Source of the DNA: Alistipes sp.
Lineage (GTDB): Bacteria > Bacteroidota > Bacteroidia > Bacteroidales > Rikenellaceae
Assembly: GCA_017463615.1 (NCBI GenBank)
Contig: JAFTOU010000027.1
Location: 124,001-188,000, forward strand
Direction of reading: 5' to 3'
Length of the DNA stretch: 64,000 bases
The translations under genes were made by a program, and so were the position numbers. This document shows, in pieces, positions 25,574 through 33,917 of this stretch; position 1 is the stretch's first letter; each line of letters starts with the position of its first letter. The notes under the pieces were generated by a model. It worked only from the letters and a program-made list of their open reading frames with translations, ran no database searches and was not told the DNA's origin.

Positions 25574-26071
25574 ATGAATAAATTGAAATTTTACGAGGCA
25601 CTCTACGCCTCGTGCGACAGCATTGTGGCTCGTCGCAAAAGTGTGGTATTGCCACTTTTAGTTATCGTTCTGGGCATTGCGCTTCCATTTGTCAGCATGT
25701 CTGTGCTCAGCGACGGCTCTTATGATGATATTAACTCGGCTATGGTGCTTGCAGGCATAGCCATTGCTATAAGTGGTGGAGTTTGGCTCTTAGGTAGATT
25801 AGTAGGTAGTGGCGAGCCTTATCACAAGGATAAGGGCGTTTTTCTTACCACAACAACCCTCTCTTTTGACCGCTCGCGTCGTTCAGAGGTGCTCAATGCT
25901 ATTGGTAGTGGCGATGTAAATCGTCTGCTGGCAATACCTACCTGCGAGGTTTCGGCTCTGTGCGTGATGTTCTCGCACCTGGCTGACAACTCCTTCGCTG
26001 CAGCACAGGCATTTGAGTATGCCGAGTTGGAGTACCGAGAGCTCTGCGGAGTGACTGTACTCAAAAAGTAA
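25574..26071 (+). CDS. Hypothetical two-helix membrane protein
   Basis: 165 residues from the ATG at 25574; the part of the frame upstream of it shows no protein-like features. Two membrane helices are predicted, near residues 25-45 (VVLPLLVIVLGIALPFVSM) and 58-78 (MVLAGIAIAISGGVWLLGRL), then a soluble C-terminal half with LSFDRSRRSEVLNAI. No family recognised. The antiporter gene begins 34 bp downstream, so the two may be co-transcribed. Confidence 0.7.
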   Translation: MNKLKFYEALYASCDSIVARRKSVVLPLLVIVLGIALPFVSMSVLSDGSYDDINSAMVLAGIAIAISGGVWLLGRLVGSGEPYHKDKGVFLTTTTLSFDRSRRSEVLNAIGSGDVNRLLAIPTCEVSALCVMFSHLADNSFAAAQAFEYAELEYRELCGVTVLKK

Positions 26072-26105
26072 ACAAAAAACGTGATTAAATAGATAGACAA
26101 ACGAG

Positions 26106-27599
26106 ATGATGGAAGTAACAACCGAAAATTTTTTGTTAATTGGTGCTATATTGCTCTTTGTGGCTGTGCTGGCAGGTAAGTTGGCATACAGACTCGGAGC
26201 GCCTGCCCTGCTGCTCTTCTTGGGCGTGGGTATGTTCTTTGGCTACGATATACTGTCGTTTAACTCCCCTGAGCTGACCCAGTTTATGGGTATGATTGCG
26301 CTGAGTATCATACTCTTCTCGGGCGGTATGGACACTAAGTTTTCAGAGATTCGGTCAATACTCCTCCCCGGCATTATCCTCGCCACGGTGGGTGTGCTTC
26401 TTACGGCACTTATCCTTGGTGGGTTTATATACGGCATCTCACCTGTGGTAGGTGTAGGGCTGAGCTTCCCGCTCGCCCTACTACTTGCCTCAACTATGGC
26501 TTCAACAGACTCCGCATCTGTATTCTCCATCCTGCGTACTAAGAAGCAGGGGCTGAAGGAGAATCTGCGTCCGCTGTTGGAGTTGGAGAGCGGTTCTAAC
26601 GACCCTGTGGCATATATCCTTGTGGTGCTGCTGGTGGGTATGCTCTCGCCCAATGTTGAGGGTATGAGCGCTGGTGCAAGCGTGGTGCTCTTCCTTGTGC
26701 AGATGGCTGTCGGTGCACTTGCCGGCTACGCCTTTGGTCGCGCTGCGGTGTGGACGATGAATAAGATTAACATCTCCAACCCTTCGCTCTACTCAGTATT
26801 GTTGCTTGCCTTCGTATTTCTGACATTCTCCTTCACTACGCTGGTGCAGGGTAACGGTTTTCTGGCGGTATATATCGCCGGCTTGGTTGTCGGAAATATG
26901 AAGATTGTACACAAGCGCACCGTGGTCTCCTTCTTTGACGGAGTGACCTGGCTGGTGCAGATTATAATGTTCATTATGCTGGGTCTGCTGGTAAATATCC
27001 GCTCGCTCATTGAGCCTAAGACCCTTATCCTCGGTGGCGCTACGGCACTCTTTATGATGCTCGTTGCCCGCCCTATTGCGGTGCATATCTGTATGCTGCC
27101 GTTCAAGAAGTTTACCGAGAAGGCTCGCCTCTATGTCAGCTGGGTGGGTCTGCGTGGCGCTGTGCCTATCATCTTTGCAACCTACCCTATGGTGGCAAAT
27201 ATTGAGAACTCGGAGCTGATTTTCAATGTAGTATTTATCGTTACCGTCATCTCGCTTATCCTGCAGGGTACTACGGTCAGCGGCATGGCAAATACGCTGG
27301 GTGTTGCCCGCGAGGAGAAGGAGAGCTCCTTTGGCGACGCCTTCCAGGATAGGATGAAGTCGGCATTTACCGAGGTGGATGTCAATGAGCAGATGCTCGC
27401 TCCGGGCAATACGCTCTCGCTTATCGCCCTGCCACAGCATACACTCGTTATTATGGTCTGCCGCGATGGCGACTACTTCGTGCCGCAGGGAAATAGCGAG
27501 CTGCACCTTGGCGACAAGCTGCTTATCCTCTCCGACCGCAACGAGGAGCTCCAGGCACACTATAAGGAGCTTGGTCTGGACGAGGTGATTAAGTTTTAG
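26106..27599 (+). CDS. Potassium/proton antiporter, CPA family with TrkA-C domain
   Basis: 497 residues. About 12 membrane helices cover residues 1-390, with ASTMASTDSASVFSILR and the SGSNDPVAY motif typical of NhaP/CvrA-like Na+(K+)/H+ antiporters. The C-terminal 70 residues (LSLIALPQHTLVIMVCRDGDY ending in DKLLILSD, quoted in part) match a TrkA-C ligand-binding domain. It would exchange K+ or Na+ for H+ at the inner membrane. The start may be the second Met at 26109. A terminator follows. Confidence 0.88.
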   Translation: MMEVTTENFLLIGAILLFVAVLAGKLAYRLGAPALLLFLGVGMFFGYDILSFNSPELTQFMGMIALSIILFSGGMDTKFSEIRSILLPGIILATVGVLLTALILGGFIYGISPVVGVGLSFPLALLLASTMASTDSASVFSILRTKKQGLKENLRPLLELESGSNDPVAYILVVLLVGMLSPNVEGMSAGASVVLFLVQMAVGALAGYAFGRAAVWTMNKINISNPSLYSVLLLAFVFLTFSFTTLVQGNGFLAVYIAGLVVGNMKIVHKRTVVSFFDGVTWLVQIIMFIMLGLLVNIRSLIEPKTLILGGATALFMMLVARPIAVHICMLPFKKFTEKARLYVSWVGLRGAVPIIFATYPMVANIENSELIFNVVFIVTVISLILQGTTVSGMANTLGVAREEKESSFGDAFQDRMKSAFTEVDVNEQMLAPGNTLSLIALPQHTLVIMVCRDGDYFVPQGNSELHLGDKLLILSDRNEELQAHYKELGLDEVIKF

Positions 27600-27613
27600 G
27601 TAATACGAAATAG

Positions 27614-27649
27614 AAAAAATCGCAACCCTTAAGAGGTTGCGATTTTTTT
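27614..27649. terminator. Shared bidirectional terminator
   Basis: ATCGCAACC pairs with GGTTGCGAT, with an A-run before and T-run after. It lies between the convergent antiporter and kinase genes and can serve both. Confidence 0.9.
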
Positions 27650-27663
27650 GTTAGAACACACTC

Positions 27664-28740
27664 CTATTTAAGCAGCTCTGCCACAATCTGTTGCATGGTC
27701 TGATACTGACTCTCCATACTCTGCAGCAGGCGGTACTGCGCATGGGTGCGGACAAGGTTGTGGGTCGGGTAGGCAATCTTGTAGTAGGTGTCGCCATTGA
27801 TGTAGTCCATCAAAAAGCGCAGCACCTGCTCGTAGGTGATGTAGAGCGCCGAGAATGCCAACCACTCGGCCTCGCTCGGCGTAAGGCTCTGCTTGCGCTC
27901 AGAGAGGTAACCCTCGGCGTATGCGCGGAAGAACTCTATGCTCAGCCCTACGCGCTCCAACTCCTTGTCATCCTCAGCACCCGTATTGGCGTAGGAGCGG
28001 ATAGCGTCGCCAAAGTCGTTCAGCGAGGTGGAGCTCATAACCGTATCAAGGTCTATAGCGCAGAGGACATCGCCCGAGTCTGCATCAAAGAGGATATTGC
28101 TAATCTTCGTATCGTTGTGCGTCACGCGGGTAGGGATAGTACCATCCTCTACAAGGCTCCAGAAGCTAAGCATCTGCTCGCGACGAGACTCTATCCACCC
28201 TATCTCCTCCTCAAGCTCTGCTACGCGAGATGCAGCATCGGCTGCAATAGCCTCGTCCCACTGAGCAAATCGGTAGCGGATATTGTGAAAACCCTCAATG
28301 GTCTGGTGCAGCGGAGTGTCAAAATCGGCAAGCAGACTCTGGAAACGACCTATACCCACGCCACCCTGATAGGCGAGCTCTGCCGTATCTGCCCTATCGT
28401 AGCTCTTTGAGCCAGTGATATATAGGCACGCAGCCCAGAAGCCGCCCTCCGCCTCGGCGTAGAGCTTACCGCCAACTGTCGGCACAATGGTAAGGGCGTG
28501 GCGCAGCGGGTCTGCAACCTTGCGCTTGATATGCTCCGTAACGGCAGCGATGTTGTCCATCATCGCCGGCACATTGGGGAAGATGTTGTGGTTTTTGCGC
28601 TGCAGGATATACTTCGCCTCCCCCGCAACAGATACGATATAGGTATCATTTATAAAACCCTCACCCAGAGGTGCTATACTGCTAATCTCGCCCTCAAAGG
28701 CAAAGAGGGCAGCAATCTGCATCAGTTTTTCGTTAGTCAT
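27664..28740 (-). CDS. APH-family kinase, N-acetylhexosamine 1-kinase-like
   Basis: 358 residues. The aminoglycoside phosphotransferase fold is shown by the N-terminal GEGFINDTYIV nucleotide loop, the catalytic VTHNDTKISNILFD and the metal-binding AIDLDTVM. This arrangement, in a gut-type anaerobe, is like NahK, which phosphorylates GlcNAc/GalNAc from host glycans. Databases sometimes call such proteins 'mucin desulfatase'. No lacto-N-biose pathway genes are adjacent, so the substrate is open. Confidence 0.75.
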   Translation of the reverse strand: MTNEKLMQIAALFAFEGEISSIAPLGEGFINDTYIVSVAGEAKYILQRKNHNIFPNVPAMMDNIAAVTEHIKRKVADPLRHALTIVPTVGGKLYAEAEGGFWAACLYITGSKSYDRADTAELAYQGGVGIGRFQSLLADFDTPLHQTIEGFHNIRYRFAQWDEAIAADAASRVAELEEEIGWIESRREQMLSFWSLVEDGTIPTRVTHNDTKISNILFDADSGDVLCAIDLDTVMSSTSLNDFGDAIRSYANTGAEDDKELERVGLSIEFFRAYAEGYLSERKQSLTPSEAEWLAFSALYITYEQVLRFLMDYINGDTYYKIAYPTHNLVRTHAQYRLLQSMESQYQTMQQIVAELLK

Positions 28741-28850
28741 TTTGGCTGTTTGCTATTGGCTATTAGCCGTTAGCTTTTTTAGAGGTTTTTGTTGTTTATT
28801 TATAGTAGGTTTTGTTGCGTTAGCCAGCTAATGGCTAATAGCTAACAGTG
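28741..28850. repeat. Heptamer repeats, copies e and f, in inverted orientation
   Basis: 28745-28786 reads through TTGCTATTGGCTATTAGC to TTTTTTAGAGG, while 28820-28847 holds the opposite orientation, TTAGCCAGC and ATGGCTAATAGCTAAC. The two runs can fold back on each other across about 35 nt. It fills the space between the kinase and ung. Confidence 0.6.
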
Positions 28851-28869
28851 CACTTCGCGCGCGAAGTGC
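28850..28869. repeat. Perfect 20-bp palindrome at the ung stop codon
   Basis: GCACTTCGCGCGCGAAGTGC is its own reverse complement and ends one base before the ung stop codon (28870-28872). With no loop it would form a poor RNA hairpin but an obvious dyad. Confidence 0.8.
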
Positions 28870-29532
28870 TTACCAAACTATTGGCTCTTTGCCTATGCTT
28901 ACAAGGTATTCGTTTGCGCGGGAGAAGTGCTTGCAGCCGAAAAAGCCACGATAGACCGATAGTGGCGACGGATGTACACTTTTGAGTATCAAGTTGTTGG
29001 TCGCATCAGCAATAGCGCCCTTACGCTGGGCGTAGTTGCCCCACAGCATATATACCACGCCGCTCTTACGGTTGGCAATGGCGCGAACAACTGCATCGGT
29101 AAATGTCTCCCACCCCTGACCTGCATGCGAGGCAGCCTCGTGAGCACGCACGGTAAGCACGGCGTTTAGCAGCAGCACCCCCTGCTCTGCCCAACGGTCA
29201 AGGTTTCCGCTTGTAGGCATCTGCGCACCCGTATCGTCGCACACCTCCTTAAAGATATTCTGCAACGAGGGCGGGAATGGAACGCCATCGCCTACGGAGA
29301 AGCAGAGTCCATTTGCCTGACCCTCGCCGTGGTATGGGTCCTGCCCGATGATAACCACCTTCAGACTCTCAAAGGGGCACTTATCAAAGGCACGAAAGAT
29401 ATTACTACCCTTTGGGTAGACCGTACCGGCAGCATACTGCTGTTTGACAAACGAAACCAAATTCTCAAAGTATGGCTTGCTAAATTCAGGCTCTAAAATC
29501 TGACGCCAATCCTCTGCTATACGAACATTCAT
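28870..29532 (-). CDS. ung: Uracil-DNA glycosylase
   Basis: 220 residues, family 1 UDG. The water-activating Asp65 is in GQDPYHGEGQANGLCFSV, and His187 lies in SVHPSPLSVYRG. It removes uracil from DNA as the first step of base-excision repair. It is a single gene divergent from the glycosyltransferase. Confidence 0.97.
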   Translation of the reverse strand: MNVRIAEDWRQILEPEFSKPYFENLVSFVKQQYAAGTVYPKGSNIFRAFDKCPFESLKVVIIGQDPYHGEGQANGLCFSVGDGVPFPPSLQNIFKEVCDDTGAQMPTSGNLDRWAEQGVLLLNAVLTVRAHEAASHAGQGWETFTDAVVRAIANRKSGVVYMLWGNYAQRKGAIADATNNLILKSVHPSPLSVYRGFFGCKHFSRANEYLVSIGKEPIVW

Positions 29533-29620
29533 AGGTGATACTTTTCTACGAAGGTATGAATATTTTTTCGCAATACAAAATAATTGGGCGGAAGGATAGC
29601 TGAAAGCGAGAAATTTTTAC

Positions 29621-29628
29621 TACCTTTG
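29621..29628 (+). promoter_or_regulatory. -7 box before the glycosyltransferase gene
   Basis: TACCTTTG lies 6 bp before the ATG at 29635. The -33 element is not clear. The short spacing supports 29635 over earlier in-frame starts. Confidence 0.55.
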
Positions 29629-29634
29629 CGTTCT

Positions 29635-30783
29635 ATGGAGATACTTAATACGATTATTGACGGATACGGCATCGCAGGGGTGGTGCTGATGACTATAGTT
29701 ATCCTGCTCTTTATAGAGCAGATTGTCTCACTCGCTCGCTCGCTGGTGGTAGCTAAGTTCAAGCTCACATCCCGCACTCCGATACTTAGCGAGCAGCCGC
29801 CCGTATCTATCATCGTACCCCTCTTTGGCGAGGACGAGGAGTATCTAAAGGGCGATTTCCGCACCCTGCTGTTGCAGAGCAGCACCTCCTATGAGGTTGT
29901 GGCTGTATATGTTGGCAAGGAGGATGCCTTCTACGCTACGCTCAAGCACATGCGTAAGTTCTACAAGCACCTCAAGACCACCCACATCGACTACACGCCG
30001 CAGTACCCTATCACTATGCGTCTTGCACTCAATATCGGCATCAAGTCGGCAACATACGAGCATATCATCATCACCACGCCTGAGACCCGCCTAACCACAC
30101 GCGACTGGGCAGACTATATGGCGCGCGGATTTATGTATGGCGACATTGTTCTGGGCTACTGCAACTGGGAGGCAGAGAAGGGGTTGGCAAACCTCTTCTA
30201 CCGCAAGTATCGCTTCAGCGAGGTGCGTACATACCTTGCCGAGGCTATTCGTGGTCGCCAATATGGCGCTGCGCGTAACTGCATGGGCTTTACCAAGAGT
30301 CTCTACTTCAGCGTGCGTGGCTTTGACCATCTGGACCTTACCGCTGGCGAGGACGACCTGTTTATCCAGCGCATAGCTACGCCCGAGAATGTTGCTGTGC
30401 TGCTCACCCCACATGCACACTGCAGCGAGCTGCCACCTGCATCGTTCAGCGGCTGGCTCACGGAGGTATATCGTCAGGGGCAGACCCGCCAGTTCTACAC
30501 CCAGCAGGCGCGTAATGCCGAGGGTTGCGCTATGCTCTGCCGCCTGAGCTTCTTCGTCGCAGCGATAGGTGCTATAGCCACGCTGCCTTTAGAGCTCAAG
30601 ATTGCCTCTGCCCTGCTGCTTATTGTCCGCTACATAGTCATGGCGGTAGTAAATAGCAAGACCGCTGCTCGCGTGGGAGAGAAGGGGTTATCTGCGTGGG
30701 AGCCGATATTTGACTTTATAGAGCCGTGGGTACGATTTATCATCCGTGCCACACAGCGCGAGCGTATTAGCGTATGGAGATAA
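29635..30783 (+). CDS. Membrane-bound family 2 glycosyltransferase
   Basis: 382 residues from the ATG at 29635, next to a promoter box. An N-terminal membrane helix (about residues 12-32) is followed by the GT-A domain, PPVSIIVPLFGEDEEYLKG, and a later GEDDLFIQR corresponding to the acidic acceptor-site motif. QGQTRQFY resembles the QxxRW region. Two hydrophobic segments lie near the C-terminus. The usual DxD is not obvious; the equivalent place reads TPETRLT. The stop overlaps the sigma factor start by 10 bp. The sugar and acceptor are unknown. Confidence 0.8.
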   Translation: MEILNTIIDGYGIAGVVLMTIVILLFIEQIVSLARSLVVAKFKLTSRTPILSEQPPVSIIVPLFGEDEEYLKGDFRTLLLQSSTSYEVVAVYVGKEDAFYATLKHMRKFYKHLKTTHIDYTPQYPITMRLALNIGIKSATYEHIIITTPETRLTTRDWADYMARGFMYGDIVLGYCNWEAEKGLANLFYRKYRFSEVRTYLAEAIRGRQYGAARNCMGFTKSLYFSVRGFDHLDLTAGEDDLFIQRIATPENVAVLLTPHAHCSELPPASFSGWLTEVYRQGQTRQFYTQQARNAEGCAMLCRLSFFVAAIGAIATLPLELKIASALLLIVRYIVMAVVNSKTAARVGEKGLSAWEPIFDFIEPWVRFIIRATQRERISVWR

Positions 30784-31361
30784 AAGATTATAGGTCGTTA
30801 GATGACCGAGCACTTGTGCGTCTTGTGGTAGAGGGCGATAGCAAAGCCTTTGAGTCACTCTTTATGCGCCATAAGGATACCATCTACGCCATGCTCGTCA
30901 AGCGAGCAACCAATGCCGACGATGTGGACGATCTACTGCAGGAGGCGTTTATGAAGGCGTTTGTAAACATCAACCGCTACAACCCCGACTACGACTTCGG
31001 CGCGTGGATATGTACCATTGCCAAGAATACCTTTGTAGACTTCAACCGCTCGCGTCGCAGCAAGGCCCTCAACCCCGACAACAACCTGCCATTGGAGGGT
31101 CGCTGCACAAATAACGCCCAGGCCGCCTCGCCATCGCCCGAGGAGAGTATCATCAACGCACAGCAACGCGCTCAGATAGAGCGATATATCGCTACCCTAC
31201 CCGAGGACTACCGCGAGCTGTTCGTACTCCGATTTATTGAGGAGTATACCTACGAGGAGATTGCCGAGACGCTGCAGATGAAGCTCGGCACAGTAAAGAC
31301 CCGCATCTTCCGCGTCAGGGCGATGATGTGCCGCCTAATTACCGAGGGAGAGGAGAACTAA
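30774..31361 (+). CDS. ECF-type RNA polymerase sigma factor
   Basis: 195 residues. Region 2 contains ADDVDDLLQEAFMKAF and WICTIAKNTFVDFNRSRR, and region 4 the helix-turn-helix TYEEIAETLQMKLGTVKTRIF. Between them is a 40-residue polar linker. No anti-sigma (FecR-like or zinc-binding) gene is adjacent, and none of its target promoters can be told from this window. It starts inside the end of the glycosyltransferase gene. Confidence 0.92.
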   Translation: MEIKDYRSLDDRALVRLVVEGDSKAFESLFMRHKDTIYAMLVKRATNADDVDDLLQEAFMKAFVNINRYNPDYDFGAWICTIAKNTFVDFNRSRRSKALNPDNNLPLEGRCTNNAQAASPSPEESIINAQQRAQIERYIATLPEDYRELFVLRFIEEYTYEEIAETLQMKLGTVKTRIFRVRAMMCRLITEGEEN

Positions 31362-31417
31362 CCGCAGGGGAGGGTAAAGAGAGGAGAACTAATAGCAAGT
31401 AGCCACTCAGAGTTGAT

Positions 31418-32041
31418 ATGGATATCATTCTAAAATATTTCCCAGAGATTTCTGCCACACAGCGTGCACAGTTTGCTGCGCTCTACGACGCCTATGCCGA
31501 GTGGAACGCCAAGATAAATGTTATCTCGCGCAAGGACTTTGACTCGCTCTACCTCAAGCATATACTCCACTCGCTCGCCATAGCTAAGGTCTGCACCTTC
31601 AGTGCTGGCGCGCGCGTTATGGATGTGGGCTGCGGAGGTGGCTTTCCGAGTGTTCCGCTGGCGATACTCTTCCCCGAAGTACAGTTCACTGCCGTAGACT
31701 CTATAGGCAAGAAAATCAAGGTTGTAGAGGGTGTCTGCAGTGCCGTAGGCATTAGCAACCTCAAGGCCATAAATGCCCGTGTGGAGAGCATCCCCGGTCG
31801 CTTTGACTTTATCGTCTCGCGTGCCGTTACGGATATGAGCACCTTTGTGGGTTGGGTGTGGAACAAGATTGAGCGCGGAAGCAGCGCCGCAACGCTCCCT
31901 AATGGCATCCTATATCTCAAGGGCGGCGACCTTACGGCAGAGCTTGCAGCCACAAAGATAGAGTGGCAGCGTTACGATATTGCCGAGTTCTTTGAGGAGG
32001 AGTTTTTTGAAACCAAGCAGGTTGTATATTGTTCTAAATGA
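31418..32041 (+). CDS. rsmG: 16S rRNA (guanine-527-N7)-methyltransferase
   Basis: 207 residues. The SAM site MDVGCGGGFPSVPLAILF, the N-terminal WNAKINVISRKD and VSRAVTDMSTFVGW match RsmG/GidB. It methylates G527 in the 530 loop of 16S rRNA. It overlaps the following phosphoesterase gene by 4 bp (ATGA). Confidence 0.94.
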   Translation: MDIILKYFPEISATQRAQFAALYDAYAEWNAKINVISRKDFDSLYLKHILHSLAIAKVCTFSAGARVMDVGCGGGFPSVPLAILFPEVQFTAVDSIGKKIKVVEGVCSAVGISNLKAINARVESIPGRFDFIVSRAVTDMSTFVGWVWNKIERGSSAATLPNGILYLKGGDLTAELAATKIEWQRYDIAEFFEEEFFETKQVVYCSK

Positions 32042-33708
32042 GGCGATTAGTAGCCATACTCACACTTACTATCCTCTGCATCCACACTCTACAAGCCGAG
32101 CAGAGCATCGTAGCGCCAGAGGGCGCAACGGTCTTTGGCGTGGTTAGCTGCGATGGCACTCCCGTAGAGGGTGTTGTCGTGAGCGATGGCGCACTATTCA
32201 CCCGCACAGATAGCCGCGGCATCTACTCCCTACCGTCGCTAAAGTACTATGGCTCAGTATTTATCATCACCCCATCGGGCTATGAGCCAACCACACGCCG
32301 AGGTATAAATCCCCAATTCTGGGCACCGCTGAGCAGCGACAAGCCGCAGAAGGTTGAGCGTCACGACTTCAGCCTCAAGCAGGTGGACAACACGCGCCAC
32401 AGAATGATATTCACCGCCGATATGCACATCTCTGGTCGCAACGACGATATGATATTCTTCAAGCGCCTCTGTATGCCCGCCCTGCGCCGCGCTGCCGAGC
32501 AGGTGCGCGACTCCATGCCGGTCTACTCCATAACCCTCGGCGACCTATGTCGCAACGACTCGTGGTACTCACAAGATATTGACCCTAAGGATGTTATAGG
32601 TATGCTTGCCACGATGCGCTACCCTACGATGCTCTACACCGTTATGGGCGAGAATGAGTACGATGCCGCCATACCTGCGGGCATTATGACCGACCACCTC
32701 GCCTCCGAGCTCTACGCCACAACCTGCGCACCGCGATTCTATGCCATAAACATCGGGCAGGTGCACTACATCATCCTTGACAACACCCTCTTCCGCAACG
32801 ACGAGGGCGATGGCAAGTACCCCACCGAGGTTGTCGGCAAGCGCAACTACGACCGTCGCGTAACGGCCGACTGCATGGCGTGGCTACGACGCGACCTGGA
32901 GCTGATAGAGGACAAGAGCACACCGATAGTGGTCTGCATGCACCACAATGTCATCCGTATGTCCAACAAAGGCCGAGTGATAAAGGCGCTGACCAAGGAG
33001 GAGGATACCGACTCGCTCATAGCCTGCTTCGCCGACTTTAGCGATGTGAGGTTCGTAACCGCCCACGCCCACCGCCGCCGTATATCTGCTCCCAAGGAGC
33101 TGAAGAACATCCGAGAGCATACCGTATCCTCACTCTCAGGCAACAACTGGGAGAGTCTATTCAACGGCTACGCCCACATGTGCTCCGACGGCAGCCCCGC
33201 AGGCTTTGAACTCTTTGACTACGACGGCCGCAACCTCCGCTGGCAGTTCCGCCCCGTAGAGGAGCAGCCCCCACTGCGAATGTACGACATAAACACCGTG
33301 GGCGAGTACTACCGCAAGGATAATAATATACAAGGTATGCTGCGAGCAAATGCCGACAAACGCACCGCCTACAACGCAGCAAACTTTGAGAACTATGTCT
33401 ACATAAACAGCTGGACAGACGACCCCGGCTCAAAACTTGAGGTCTGGGAAAATGGCAAACAGCTCAAACCTCGGCGTATATACCACGACGACCCACTCTA
33501 TACCGTCGCTACCGCCGCTGTGCGCTACCGCAACGCCCGCGGTCGCAAGGTGAACATCGGCCGCAATAACGCCCAACACCTCTACCGCGTAAAGGCCGAC
33601 TCGGCAAATACAACCATCCACGTCCGCCTAACATCCCCATTCGGCGAAATATACACCGACTCCCTAACACGCCCCGCCCCGTTCCTGAAGCCTACACGCC
33701 GCCGATAA
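32038..33708 (+). CDS. Exported calcineurin-like phosphoesterase with N- and C-terminal domains
   Basis: 556 residues. A signal peptide (MRRLVAILTLTILCIHTLQA) leads to an N-terminal beta domain of the metallophosphoesterase-N type (GATVFGVVSCDGTPVEGVVV). The phosphoesterase core follows: FTADMHISGRN (D-x-H), TLGDLCRND (GD), GENEYDA (G-N-E variant), CMHHN and TAHAHRRR (GHxH variant). A C-terminal beta domain completes it. It probably works in the periplasm on a phosphoester of unknown identity. Confidence 0.85.
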   Translation: MRRLVAILTLTILCIHTLQAEQSIVAPEGATVFGVVSCDGTPVEGVVVSDGALFTRTDSRGIYSLPSLKYYGSVFIITPSGYEPTTRRGINPQFWAPLSSDKPQKVERHDFSLKQVDNTRHRMIFTADMHISGRNDDMIFFKRLCMPALRRAAEQVRDSMPVYSITLGDLCRNDSWYSQDIDPKDVIGMLATMRYPTMLYTVMGENEYDAAIPAGIMTDHLASELYATTCAPRFYAINIGQVHYIILDNTLFRNDEGDGKYPTEVVGKRNYDRRVTADCMAWLRRDLELIEDKSTPIVVCMHHNVIRMSNKGRVIKALTKEEDTDSLIACFADFSDVRFVTAHAHRRRISAPKELKNIREHTVSSLSGNNWESLFNGYAHMCSDGSPAGFELFDYDGRNLRWQFRPVEEQPPLRMYDINTVGEYYRKDNNIQGMLRANADKRTAYNAANFENYVYINSWTDDPGSKLEVWENGKQLKPRRIYHDDPLYTVATAAVRYRNARGRKVNIGRNNAQHLYRVKADSANTTIHVRLTSPFGEIYTDSLTRPAPFLKPTRRR

Positions 33709-33796
33709 CGAGCTACGCAGAACTGCCCGCTTTTTGAAAAAAGCAGGGCGTGCAAAAACTTTTGGCAAAACTCCGTTTTGCTTCTATGCGTTGCGA

Positions 33797-33905
33797 ATTT
33801 AGGACAACTAAAGTTATTGAAACAAAAAATAGACCTTCAGTCTTCAAGCGAGCTTGAACTGAAGGTCTATTTTTCATTTCACTGCCTTCGGCAGCTGTCC
33901 TAAAT
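33797..33905. repeat. Stem-in-stem inverted repeat between convergent genes
   Basis: The outer arms ATTTAGGACAACT and AGCTGTCCTAAAT pair over 13 bp. The inner hairpin has stem AATAGACCTTCAGT with a nested TTCAAG/CTTGAA and ends in a T-run (to 33875). It can end both the phosphoesterase and the surface-operon transcripts. It resembles the 126-131 nt element family in plan, but lacks its conserved loop bases. Confidence 0.7.
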
Positions 33906-33917
33906 CCGAGTAGAAGT

